Shown here: in pieces, positions 46,208-54,193 of the stretch
How the letters are laid out: each line of letters starts with the position of its first letter
Numbering within the stretch: position 1 is the stretch's first letter
Assembly (NCBI RefSeq): GCF_005222225.1
Contig: NZ_CP036536.1
Span: forward strand, 3,186,001 to 3,250,000
Source: Salinimonas lutimaris
GTDB taxonomy: Bacteria; Pseudomonadota; Gammaproteobacteria; Enterobacterales; Alteromonadaceae
Reading direction: 5' to 3'
Length of the DNA: 64,000 bases
Translations under genes and position numbers: made by a program
Notes under the pieces: generated by a model
Told to the model about the DNA's origin: nothing
The model's database searches: none
The model's input: only the letters and a program-made list of their open reading frames with translations

Positions 46208-46689
46208 GTTTTATCTCCGCTGGCTGCCGGATAGGCATTGTCGGGTTTTTCATGCCGAATCCCTTTCATTTTCTCGGCCAGTTCAGGGGGCATGTATTCT
46301 TCGTCATGTTTGGCCAGTACTTCGTGGGCCTCAATCACGGTGGGTGATATCAGCACGCCCGTGGCCACAATACCCTGCCCTTCCCGGAACAGATCGGGCA
46401 GGATGCCGTGATAACGGACGGTAACCGGCGCACCGGTATCGACCAGATCAAACTCCACATCAAGGGTCTGCACATCGCGATCCACCGTGCCGGGAACCAC
46501 CATGCCACCAATGCGTAAGCGCTGACCTACCTGAGGTTTCTGGCCCTGCTTGCCATCAACCACCTCAGACGGGGTGTAAAACAGATCAATATTATCGGTC
46601 AGCGCAAACAGCATCAACGCAATGGCCCCGATAACCAGCACCGCTATACCGCCAATAATACCCAGCCGCTGTTTTTGTCTTGGATTCAT
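46204..46689 (-). CDS. ccmE: Haem chaperone CcmE
   Basis: CcmE carries haem covalently from CcmC to CcmF in the periplasm. The 161-residue protein has one N-terminal membrane anchor (about 9-29), an OB-fold domain ([38 protein letters not shown]) and the haem-binding His in [12 protein letters not shown] near residue 127, with the conserved Tyr four residues later. Overlaps on both sides. Confidence 0.96.
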   Translation of the reverse strand: MNPRQKQRLGIIGGIAVLVIGAIALMLFALTDNIDLFYTPSEVVDGKQGQKPQVGQRLRIGGMVVPGTVDRDVQTLDVEFDLVDTGAPVTVRYHGILPDLFREGQGIVATGVLISPTVIEAHEVLAKHDEEYMPPELAEKMKGIRHEKPDNAYPAASGDKT

Positions 46690-46922
46690 GATAACTCCTC
46701 GTTACGCGCGGGCTGCGCTGCTGTTGACTGACGTTGTCGTGCTGCCTGAATACGCGCCCGGCGGTGTTGCTCCTGTCCGATAGCCTGTATCAGCCGTTTG
46801 CGCTCCCAGCGCGAGATGCCTGCCAGCAGCGCCAGACTGATGCCGGCAACACCAAAAGACAACCAGACATATAACCCGTATCCGCCCATCGCTACAAAAT
46901 CACTGAAGGATTCAAACTGCAT
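46686..46922 (-). CDS. ccmD: Haem exporter accessory protein CcmD
   Basis: CcmD is a small membrane protein that releases haem-loaded CcmE from the CcmABC complex. The 78-residue product has the family start [20 protein letters not shown], a single membrane segment and a basic cytosolic tail ([20 protein letters not shown]). It overlaps ccmC by 11 bases and ccmE by four. Confidence 0.92.
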   Translation of the reverse strand: MQFESFSDFVAMGGYGLYVWLSFGVAGISLALLAGISRWERKRLIQAIGQEQHRRARIQAARQRQSTAAQPARNEELS

Positions 46923-47670
46923 TGCCCGACTCCCTATCCCCCGCCACCAGCTTCAGTACCCAGGGGCGCTGACTTTCCCTGCGTAAAATTTCGGTTTTTA
47001 ACCGGGCGCAGGTAAGCGCGCCAATAAATGCTGCCAGCCCCAGAATATTGAGCAGCAACGGCCACAGCATCTCAGGCGCAATGGAAGGTTTATCAAACTT
47101 GGTAATCGTGGCCCCCTGATGCAGCGTATTCCACCATTCAACAGAAAAGTGAATAATCGGCACATTAATCACGCCCACCAGCGCCATTACACCGGCCGCC
47201 TTGCCGGCTTGCTGTTTATCATCAAACGCGCCGTAAAGGGCTATAACACCAATATATAAAAACAGCAAAATGAGCTCCGACGTCAGTCTGGCATCCCATA
47301 CCCACCACGCGCCCCACATCGGCTTGCCCCAGGCGGCCCCGGTAAACAAAGCAATAAAGGTCATCACCGCGCCTACCGGCGCCATCGCTATCATCGTCAT
47401 GTACGCCGTGCGCCACTGCCACACAATGCCCACCAACGCAGCGACTGCCATAGCCACATAGGTACTCATCGACAACATGGCCGCCGGCACATGAATATAA
47501 ATAATCCGGAAAGAATCGCCCTGCTGATAATCAGCCGGTGCAAATACCAGTCCCCATATGGTACCGGTAAGCAGCGCTGACACAGCCACCACGGTAAACC
47601 AGGGCAGCAGGGTGGAGCACAGGCCGTAAGCCCGCTCTGTTTTTGCATAAGGATGTAACCATTTCCACAT
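46912..47670 (-). CDS. ccmC: Haem exporter protein CcmC
   Basis: CcmC loads haem onto CcmE. The 252-residue protein has six membrane segments and the WWD motif WGKPMWGAWWVWDARLTSEL, with flanking haem-ligand His residues in RIIYIHVPAAMLSM and NVPIIHFSVEWWNTLHQGAT. Overlaps ccmB by one base and ccmD by 11. Confidence 0.95.
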   Translation of the reverse strand: MWKWLHPYAKTERAYGLCSTLLPWFTVVAVSALLTGTIWGLVFAPADYQQGDSFRIIYIHVPAAMLSMSTYVAMAVAALVGIVWQWRTAYMTMIAMAPVGAVMTFIALFTGAAWGKPMWGAWWVWDARLTSELILLFLYIGVIALYGAFDDKQQAGKAAGVMALVGVINVPIIHFSVEWWNTLHQGATITKFDKPSIAPEMLWPLLLNILGLAAFIGALTCARLKTEILRRESQRPWVLKLVAGDRESGNAV

Positions 47671-48338
47671 CAGTGTTGACTCACTTTTAAGGCATAGGCA
47701 ATGGCAAAGGGCGCCAGGGCAATAGCCAGTAACAGCATAGCGCCTATAATGGCCAGTTGTGGCAAGTAGGGCAACTGCATGGCGGCAGCTTCCACGGCCG
47801 AGGTGGCAAAGATTAGTAACGGAATAAAAACCGGCAGCAACAACAGCGATAACAATAAGCTACCGCGCTCAAGGCCCACGGTCAGCCCCACCGCAATGGC
47901 ACCAATCAGCGACAACAGCGGTGTGCCCAGAACCAGAGTGGCCAGTAAGGCAACATACATGGGCAGCGAAAGATTCAGAAACAGAGCCAGCAATGGCGAG
48001 AGCAGTAACAGGGGAACAATACTGACCAGCCAGTGCACCAGTACCTTGACCCCGGCAATCAAAAACAAAGGTTGTCCGCTTAAGGTCATCTGTTCTAAAG
48101 AACCATTTTGAAAGTCTTCGCGAAATAACCGCTCCATACCCATCAACGACGACAGGATGGCGGCAATCCAGATAACCCCCGGGCCGATTAACTGCAGCGT
48201 GGCCGGGGACGGACTCACGCCCAGCGGGAACAGGGTCACCACCATCAGTAAAAACATCAGCGGCTGGGCCAGTTCCGCTTTTTGCCGAAAGGCCAGTGCC
48301 ATGTCCCGTTTGAACACCCCCTGATACAAACAGCTCAC
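47670..48338 (-). CDS. ccmB: Haem exporter permease CcmB
   Basis: The permease of the CcmAB ABC complex, 222 residues with about six membrane segments. Recognisable are KRDMALAFRQKAELAQPLMF near the start, LLGIERLFRED-like SLMGMERLFREDFQNGSLEQ, and GTPLLSLIGAIAVGLTVGLE. It overlaps ccmA by four bases and ccmC by one. Confidence 0.94.
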   Translation of the reverse strand: MSCLYQGVFKRDMALAFRQKAELAQPLMFLLMVVTLFPLGVSPSPATLQLIGPGVIWIAAILSSLMGMERLFREDFQNGSLEQMTLSGQPLFLIAGVKVLVHWLVSIVPLLLLSPLLALFLNLSLPMYVALLATLVLGTPLLSLIGAIAVGLTVGLERGSLLLSLLLLPVFIPLLIFATSAVEAAAMQLPYLPQLAIIGAMLLLAIALAPFAIAYALKVSQH

Positions 48339-48955
48339 CAGCGGTACTCCAGTTCAAGTGTCTGAAAGTCTCCGGCATGCTGCGACAGCGCCTGATGCGA
48401 GGTCAGCATAACCATCCCGCCCCGGTCAACAAAGTCACGGATTTTGGTTTCAATCATCTGCACACCCTGTACATCGAGCGCCGTAAACGGTTCGTCCAGT
48501 AACCAGATTGCCGCAGGCTTTAGCCACAACCGGGCCAGTGCAACCCGGCGCTGCTGGCCCGCCGACAAAGATTTCACCGGCAGGGTTTCAAGACCCACCA
48601 GGCCAAGCTCATCCAAAATGGCGAGGCGCTGCTGCTCGGTGCTGCTAACCCCATGCTGGGCGCACCAGTAGGTCAGATTATCCAGCGCACTTAAATTTGT
48701 ACTCAGGCCGCTTTTGTGGCCGATATAAATAAGCTGCTGGTAATAGCGGGCATCTAGCGGCTGACCATTCCACAGGATCTGCCCGCTGGCAGGCTGCGAC
48801 AAGCCGGATAAAATACGTAACAAACTGGTTTTGCCCGCGCCATTAGCCCCCTTCAGATGCACCAGTCGGGCCTCTGATAAGGTAAAAGTTAATGAATCAA
48901 ACAACAGTCGGTCCTGTTTTAAACAGGCAATACCGGATGCAACTAGCTCTGGCAA
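48335..48955 (-). CDS. ccmA: Haem exporter ATPase CcmA
   Basis: The ATPase that drives release of holo-CcmE from CcmC/D. Visible are Walker A (LKGANGAGKTSLLRILSG), signature (VKSLSAGQQRRVALARLWL) and Walker B (AIWLLDEPFTALDVQGV). I place the start at a TTG (48955), giving 206 residues against 207 in E. coli, because GGAAGG lies seven bases upstream. The GTG at 48991 would add 12 residues not seen in the family. First gene of the ten-gene ccm-mlaA operon; the gap to the divergent gene at 49119 presumably holds its promoter. Confidence 0.92.
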   Translation of the reverse strand: MPELVASGIACLKQDRLLFDSLTFTLSEARLVHLKGANGAGKTSLLRILSGLSQPASGQILWNGQPLDARYYQQLIYIGHKSGLSTNLSALDNLTYWCAQHGVSSTEQQRLAILDELGLVGLETLPVKSLSAGQQRRVALARLWLKPAAIWLLDEPFTALDVQGVQMIETKIRDFVDRGGMVMLTSHQALSQHAGDFQTLELEYRW

Positions 48956-49118
48956 AAAAGCGCCTTCCAAATAAAAATAACCACAATGCACACAAGGTGT
49001 CAGCTTAACATATAATTAACCAGTCTCAGTGGCCTATGCACGGAATTATACTGCTGATTTTAATTAATGTTTTTCAATACTTATTAAGACCTGAACCGTC
49101 CCGGCCGATAACACCAGT

Positions 49119-51197
49119 ATGACGATACCTATTCAGATAAGCCAGCTTAACCCGTTATCCCAGTTTGCCGGACATATTCCGGACGGGACCGCGCGTTTGC
49201 CGGTGACCGATTCTGCTGCCGGATTACAGGTCAGCGTGACCCTGCAACAGGCTTATCTTAGCCTCAAACTGGCGGGTCAACAGGGGCGTCTTTATTCTAC
49301 TGAGCTTCCGCCTTCATCAACAGCGGAGCTCACCGGAACCCGTTTCATAGGCAAAGACAGCCCGTCCACCGGCTTACTGTCTCAGTTATTTCCGGTTAAA
49401 CATACCGTGGCGCTGACCACCACCGCCCAGGCCCAGCTTGCTGCCCGTCTGGCCAGTCAGACCACAGCGCAGGCGCTGCCCGCAGTCTCTATGCAGGTCT
49501 CCGGGTTAAGTGGCCACATTCTCAGCCTGTCGGCGCTAACGCCTACAGCAGCATTGCGATTACCGCTGCCCGGTACTCTACTTTCACAGTTAACCCTCGA
49601 GGGGCACTCTCTGCCATCTTCGGCCACACTCAAAATAGCGGACAACGGTCGTTCTGTTCAAGTGACTTTGGATAAAGCGCACCAGGCTTCGGCATTTAAC
49701 ATACCGTTGCCCACCCGGGCAGACCAGCAGGCAGTAAAACAGGCCATGCTTTTGCAGCAACTGGCTACCGGCGGTGTGCAGATTGCCACTCAGACAACCG
49801 ACATACAGCAGGCGATTAAACCGGCCCTGCCAGCCAGCCTGATGAATCAGGTTACTCAGCATCACGCAGCCCGAATTGAATTAAATGGTAAATACCTGAA
49901 CATTCATACACAGCAGGCCCGTCCCTTAGCCAGGTTAACTTTTTCGCCGGAGATAGCCGCCCGCTTACCGTCTGTTCCGGCTCCCGACAGTGCAAGCCGC
50001 TCGCTGCTCACATTGCCGCTGAGCACAACAAAGCCCGCGGCTATGTCCGGGGGCAAGACAGGGGCGTTGCCCACTGATACACCGAACGCTGATAACACCA
50101 AGATGCAGGCCAGAGAAATGCTGCCCGGTGAGCAAAAGCTGTCCGGCAGCACTTCATCCGCTCAGCCTGACCCCGCGCATTTTTCAAAGCCGTATGCCCA
50201 GCTTATTCAGGGAAAAATACAGGCTCTGGCCCGTCAGCTATTGGCAGATACCGGCTCAACCAACAAAGCGCTGGTCTCTTTGCTATCATCCCTGCACCAG
50301 CTGTCAGACTCACACCAACATCCACAAACCACAGGACAGGCACGTGAACTGGGCAATCGTTTACTGGCCTTACTGCCCACTCCGGCTTTAAATCATCAAA
50401 CCAGTACCGCCGGTATGGCGCTTTCCACTGAGCCTGACCCGGCAAAAGAGACCCAGGCACAACCTGCCGTGTCCGTTGATAAATTAAAATCTTTGTTAAC
50501 GGGACCGGAGCTGCTACTGACGCCTTCAATGCTCACCTCACCGGCTCCTGCGAACACTTTTGTCGGCGCTCTGGTCTCGCTGTTACAAATCACGCTGGCT
50601 GGCCGGGCGCTAATTAAGCACCCTGAACTGGCCAAAAACAGTAGTATATTATCGAGCGATTCAACCGGTTCTGCCGACTCCCGGATCACCGCCCGAACTG
50701 CCCGGGATTTTGCTACACTGGATGCCCAGCACGATACCATTAAACAGATAAAAACATTGCTGGCTAACCAGCAGTCTGCCCGGTTAGGCAATGCTGAGGC
50801 CAGATTACAGGGGCAGGAGCAACTGTACTTTTTGTTGCCGGTGGCCTCACACCGACAATCGCCTACCGAGGTTCTGATTAAACGAGATAATCAGCATCAT
50901 CATGAAAATGATAAAAATGCCGACACCAGCAGTCGTATCTGGAATCTGACCATGAAACTGGACGCCGGTACTAGTGGGCAAATTCTGGCTAAGACCAAAA
51001 TCAGCGGTCCTTCGATTGAGCTAAATCTATACACCTCTACTGACGGTCTGCTGAATACGATACGCGACACCCTGCCCTACTTGTTGCGCCGGTTAACCGC
51101 GCACGGACTCGAAGTGGCCGGCAGTTCTGTTCAGCGCGGACAGATCCCGACTACCCTGGCCCAGCATAATTACCATCTTTTTGAGACACTGGCATGA
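49119..51197 (+). CDS. FliK-like hook-length control domain protein
   Basis: A 692-residue protein with a long, low-complexity Ala/Thr/Gln/Ser/Pro-rich N-terminal part and a compact C-terminal domain (about 600-690: KLDAGTSGQILAKTKISGPS, then TIRDTLPYLLRRLTAHGLEV) that follows the Flg_hook pattern of FliK, the ruler protein of flagellar and type III secretion. No other flagellar gene is in the window, so this may be an orphan or a relocated paralogue. Its stop overlaps an FlhB-tail-like gene by four bases, which strengthens the assignment because FliK acts on FlhB. Confidence 0.68.
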   Translation: MTIPIQISQLNPLSQFAGHIPDGTARLPVTDSAAGLQVSVTLQQAYLSLKLAGQQGRLYSTELPPSSTAELTGTRFIGKDSPSTGLLSQLFPVKHTVALTTTAQAQLAARLASQTTAQALPAVSMQVSGLSGHILSLSALTPTAALRLPLPGTLLSQLTLEGHSLPSSATLKIADNGRSVQVTLDKAHQASAFNIPLPTRADQQAVKQAMLLQQLATGGVQIATQTTDIQQAIKPALPASLMNQVTQHHAARIELNGKYLNIHTQQARPLARLTFSPEIAARLPSVPAPDSASRSLLTLPLSTTKPAAMSGGKTGALPTDTPNADNTKMQAREMLPGEQKLSGSTSSAQPDPAHFSKPYAQLIQGKIQALARQLLADTGSTNKALVSLLSSLHQLSDSHQHPQTTGQARELGNRLLALLPTPALNHQTSTAGMALSTEPDPAKETQAQPAVSVDKLKSLLTGPELLLTPSMLTSPAPANTFVGALVSLLQITLAGRALIKHPELAKNSSILSSDSTGSADSRITARTARDFATLDAQHDTIKQIKTLLANQQSARLGNAEARLQGQEQLYFLLPVASHRQSPTEVLIKRDNQHHHENDKNADTSSRIWNLTMKLDAGTSGQILAKTKISGPSIELNLYTSTDGLLNTIRDTLPYLLRRLTAHGLEVAGSSVQRGQIPTTLAQHNYHLFETLA

Positions 51198-51517
51198 GTG
51201 ACACATCTTCCCAAAATTCAAAACGGGCGATTGGCTTAAAATATGCCCAGGGCAGTGACAAGTCAGCACCGCAGGTGGTGGCCAAAGGTCATGGCGATCT
51301 GGCGCAGGAGATCATTGCGGCGGCCACCGAAGCTGGCGTACTGGTACACGAAGATCCCTATCTGGCGGATATTCTCACCACCCTGGACCTGGGGCAGGAG
51401 ATTCCTGAATCCCTGTATTATGTGATCGCCGAACTAATTGCCTATTCCTATGTGTTACAAGGCAAAACGCCTCAGGGCTGGGAAGAATGTGCAGCGCGCC
51501 TGGATCAGCTGATATAA
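51194..51517 (+). CDS. FlhB C-terminal-like protein (EscU/YscU/HrcU family)
   Basis: A 107-residue protein equal to the cytosolic C-terminal domain of FlhB/YscU export-switch proteins: KRAIGLKYAQGSDKSAPQVV, AKGHGDLAQEIIAAATEAGV, LVHEDPYLADILTTLDLGQE, IPESLYYVIAELIAYSYVLQ. The auto-cleavage NPTH motif that precedes this domain in full FlhB is missing, so it corresponds to the part after cleavage. Such stand-alone tails (FhlB) occur next to FliK-like genes in several gammaproteobacteria and can stand in for the FlhB tail in specificity switching. Confidence 0.8.
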   Translation: MSDTSSQNSKRAIGLKYAQGSDKSAPQVVAKGHGDLAQEIIAAATEAGVLVHEDPYLADILTTLDLGQEIPESLYYVIAELIAYSYVLQGKTPQGWEECAARLDQLI

Positions 51518-51545
51518 TCTGTTTTTTACATTTTTGGATAACGTG

Positions 51546-52229
51546 ATGCGATATTGGTTAGGGGTAACATTACTGCTAATAATAACCGGCTGCGCGCAGC
51601 GTTCAGTGATATTGCACAAGCAAACATTAAACACACAACAACAGGCGCGAATTGTCTCCCTGCTCAGCACCTATGACTTTGCCTCTGACATGTCTGATGA
51701 ACGGGCACCGCCTGATATTGAACCGCCCGTACTGCTAATCGCACCCGATGACACTGCGTCTCATTACCACACGTTAGTGCAAGCTATTCAGCAGGCCGGA
51801 TGGCCGTCACTCACCGTACAATCAGCACCACCATCAACAGGTCTCAATCAGGCGCATTTATATTTGCCTGACAGCAATACACCTGTCCTGCGACAAATCA
51901 CACAACAAAAGCTGATTACTACCTATAAGGCTTATCGGTGTGATGAAAAAGCGAAGCTGAGTTTACAGGCCAACCAGCGCTTTATTTTAAAACGTAAGTC
52001 TTTGGATGGTGAACGCCGGGAGCCCAACATCACCGGGCAATGGACAATCACACAATGGCCCTATATCAGACTCACTGCAACATCGCCCTATATGGAACAG
52101 TTTCTTGAAATCTCGGAGCACATCGAGCAGGAAGGTCATCGTCAGTTTCGGGTGATTTCACTGCGCCCGCTGGAAGTCAGCCGCTTATACACCCCCTGTA
52201 TTGTCAGCGATGCCATGCGCATAGACTGA
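51546..52229 (+). CDS. Hypothetical lipoprotein
   Basis: A 227-residue protein with a lipoprotein signal (MRYWLGVTLLLIITGCAQ), Cys16 being the likely acylated residue. The mature protein has no family I recognise. It has mixed alpha/beta character and ends with a segment RQFRVISLRPLEVSRLYTPC. A GGA eight bases upstream favours ATG 51546. It follows the FliK/FlhB-like pair by 28 bases and may belong to the same transcript. Function unknown. Confidence 0.65.
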   Translation: MRYWLGVTLLLIITGCAQRSVILHKQTLNTQQQARIVSLLSTYDFASDMSDERAPPDIEPPVLLIAPDDTASHYHTLVQAIQQAGWPSLTVQSAPPSTGLNQAHLYLPDSNTPVLRQITQQKLITTYKAYRCDEKAKLSLQANQRFILKRKSLDGERREPNITGQWTITQWPYIRLTATSPYMEQFLEISEHIEQEGHRQFRVISLRPLEVSRLYTPCIVSDAMRID

Positions 52230-52278
52230 CATCAGTAGCAACACTGTCTTTCGATGAACAGCCCAAGAATAAGGCGAT

Positions 52279-52317
52279 TAAAAAAGCCCGTTACAGTCAC
52301 ACTGCAACGGGCTTTTG
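52279..52317 (-). terminator. Terminator after recA
   Basis: Minus strand: a 13-pair stem from AAGCCCGTTGCAG and CTGTAACGGGCTT (one G-T wobble), loop TGTGA, then T run. It may also end the convergent lipoprotein transcript. Confidence 0.9.
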
Positions 52318-52372
52318 AATAAGCAAACTACCTTGAGCCGACTTTATGCGTTACATAGGGCTCTGTGGATAC

Positions 52373-53407
52373 TTATAATGTTTCTTCTGATTCGCCTTCG
52401 GTTGGCTCAACACGTGGTGTTTTAGACAACAGTTCTTCGCGAATCTTAACTTCAATCTCTTGAGCAATCTCAGGATTATCTTTTAAGAAGTTAATGACAT
52501 TGGCTTTACCCTGACCAATTCTGTCACCGTTATAGCTGTACCAGGCACCGGCTTTATCCACCAGTTTCTGTTTTACACCCAGATCAATCAGCTCAGCTTC
52601 TTTACTGATTCCTTCGCCATAGCGAATCATAAATTCAGCTTGTCTGAATGGCGGCGCTACTTTGTTTTTCACCACTTTGACCCGGGTTTCGTTACCAACA
52701 ACCTCATCACCTTCTTTTACCGCACCGATACGACGGATATCCAGACGTACTGATGAGTAGAATTTCAGCGCATTACCACCGGTTGTAGTTTCAGGGTTAC
52801 CAAACATCACACCAATCTTCATACGAATCTGGTTAATGAAGATACACAGGGTGTTTGTGCGCTTGATATTGCCGGTCAGTTTACGCAGTGCCTGAGACAT
52901 CAGACGTGCCTGCAAACCAACGTGAGAGTCACCCATTTCGCCTTCGATCTCCGCTTTAGGCGTCAGTGCTGCTACCGAGTCCACAATCACAACATCTACC
53001 GCGCCTGAACGCACCAGCATGTCGCAGATTTCCAGTGCCTGCTCACCCGTGTCTGGCTGAGATACCAGCAGATCGTCAATGTTCACACCCAGTTTTTGGG
53101 CATAAATTGGATCCAGTGCATGCTCGGCATCCACGAATGCACAGGTTTTACCTTTTTTCTGGGCTTCAGCGATAACCTGTAAGGTCAGCGTGGTTTTACC
53201 CGAGGACTCAGGACCGTAGATTTCTACCACCCGGCCACATGGCAAACCGCCTATACCCAGCGCAATGTCGATACTTAGCGAGCCGGTAGAGATAGACTCA
53301 ATATCCATCGCCTGGTTGTCACCAAGACGCATGATTGAGCCTTTACCAAATTGCTTTTCTATCTGGCCGACAGCGGCCGTAAGAGCTTTTGATTTATTGT
53401 CGTCCAC
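52373..53407 (-). CDS. recA: Recombinase RecA
   Basis: RecA forms the strand-exchange filament on single-stranded DNA and triggers LexA self-cleavage. The 344-residue protein has [13 protein letters not shown] near the start, Walker [15 protein letters not shown], the [12 protein letters not shown] segment, DNA-binding loops including [20 protein letters not shown] and [16 protein letters not shown], and an acidic C terminus ([10 protein letters not shown]). It is controlled by a LexA box set between its -35 and -10 (separate entry) and lies downstream of pncC, as in E. coli. Confidence 0.98.
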   Translation of the reverse strand: MDDNKSKALTAAVGQIEKQFGKGSIMRLGDNQAMDIESISTGSLSIDIALGIGGLPCGRVVEIYGPESSGKTTLTLQVIAEAQKKGKTCAFVDAEHALDPIYAQKLGVNIDDLLVSQPDTGEQALEICDMLVRSGAVDVVIVDSVAALTPKAEIEGEMGDSHVGLQARLMSQALRKLTGNIKRTNTLCIFINQIRMKIGVMFGNPETTTGGNALKFYSSVRLDIRRIGAVKEGDEVVGNETRVKVVKNKVAPPFRQAEFMIRYGEGISKEAELIDLGVKQKLVDKAGAWYSYNGDRIGQGKANVINFLKDNPEIAQEIEVKIREELLSKTPRVEPTEGESEETL

Positions 53408-53510
53408 AAATACTTCCTTTGAAGTGAGAAGCTATGGTTTACCAGCGCACCGCTCATATTAAGCTGACTCAGCTGACCACGCTTATAATCGAATCAAATA
53501 ATGCCTGCAT

Positions 53511-53538
53511 TTTATACTGTACAATTATACAGTTTCAA
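53511..53538 (-). promoter_or_regulatory. recA promoter with embedded LexA (SOS) box
   Basis: Minus strand: -35 TTGAAA (53533-53538), then CTGTATAATTGTACAG, a perfect CTGT-N8-ACAG LexA box of 16 bases (53517-53532) that fills the whole spacer, then -10 TATAAA (53511-53516). The E. coli recA promoter has the same arrangement. Transcription would start near 53504, about 95 bases ahead of the ATG. Confidence 0.9.
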
Positions 53539-53563
53539 GCGCTATTTATGAATTTTGTTTACG

Positions 53564-54094
53564 CTACAAGTCTTCACCGAAGGTTTCAACTAGCCAGTCG
53601 TTCAGGTAGCTGAGCGCAAAGGCAGCTGCGCGATCCCGCACCGCTGCGCGGTCGCCGCTGAATTGCTGATGTACTGTGTACACCCGCTTATCCAGAACAA
53701 AGCCAAACCATACGGTACCCACCGGTTTTTCTGCCGAGCCGCCATTGGGTCCGGCGATACCACTGATACTGATCACACAGTCTGCGCCCGATTTTGCCGC
53801 CGTGCCCCGGGCCATTTCAGCCACACATTGCGCAGAGACCGCCCCATATTCCTGCAGGGTTTGCTCGCTGACCCCCAGCAAGGAACTTTTGGCCTGATTA
53901 GAGTAAGTAACAAATGACTGATTAAACCACGCCGAACTGCCATCTACCGAGGTCAGCGCAAAGGCCAGTCCGCCCCCGGTACAGGACTCAGCGCATGAAA
54001 CAGTCATATTTTTGGCCGTTAAGTAACGCCCAACCTGTGCTATTATCCGCTGCGCTTCAGGCGCAACACTAATGGTTGAAAAACCCTGACTCAT
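53564..54094 (-). CDS. pncC: Nicotinamide-nucleotide amidase (CinA C-terminal type)
   Basis: PncC turns NMN into nicotinate mononucleotide, recycling pyridine nucleotides. The 176-residue protein is the single-domain CinA C-terminal type: VSCAESCTGGGLAFALTSVD with the active-site Ser, SSAWFNQSFVTYSNQAKSSL, and ISISGIAGPNGGSAEKPVGT, then VWFGF. It lies just upstream of recA, as ygaD does in E. coli. The start is uncertain: ATG 54094 gives a family-like length but has no clear ribosome binding site; an ATG at 54142 and a GTG at 54154 are also in frame. Confidence 0.9.
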   Translation of the reverse strand: MSQGFSTISVAPEAQRIIAQVGRYLTAKNMTVSCAESCTGGGLAFALTSVDGSSAWFNQSFVTYSNQAKSSLLGVSEQTLQEYGAVSAQCVAEMARGTAAKSGADCVISISGIAGPNGGSAEKPVGTVWFGFVLDKRVYTVHQQFSGDRAAVRDRAAAFALSYLNDWLVETFGEDL

Positions 54095-54193
54095 ATCAAT
54101 AATACAAAGCTTATTTTCTTTGTTTGCAGTGTACCATTTCATCGGCATCGGCACATCCGTGGTACGTTAAGTTAATACAATATCGAGGCACTT

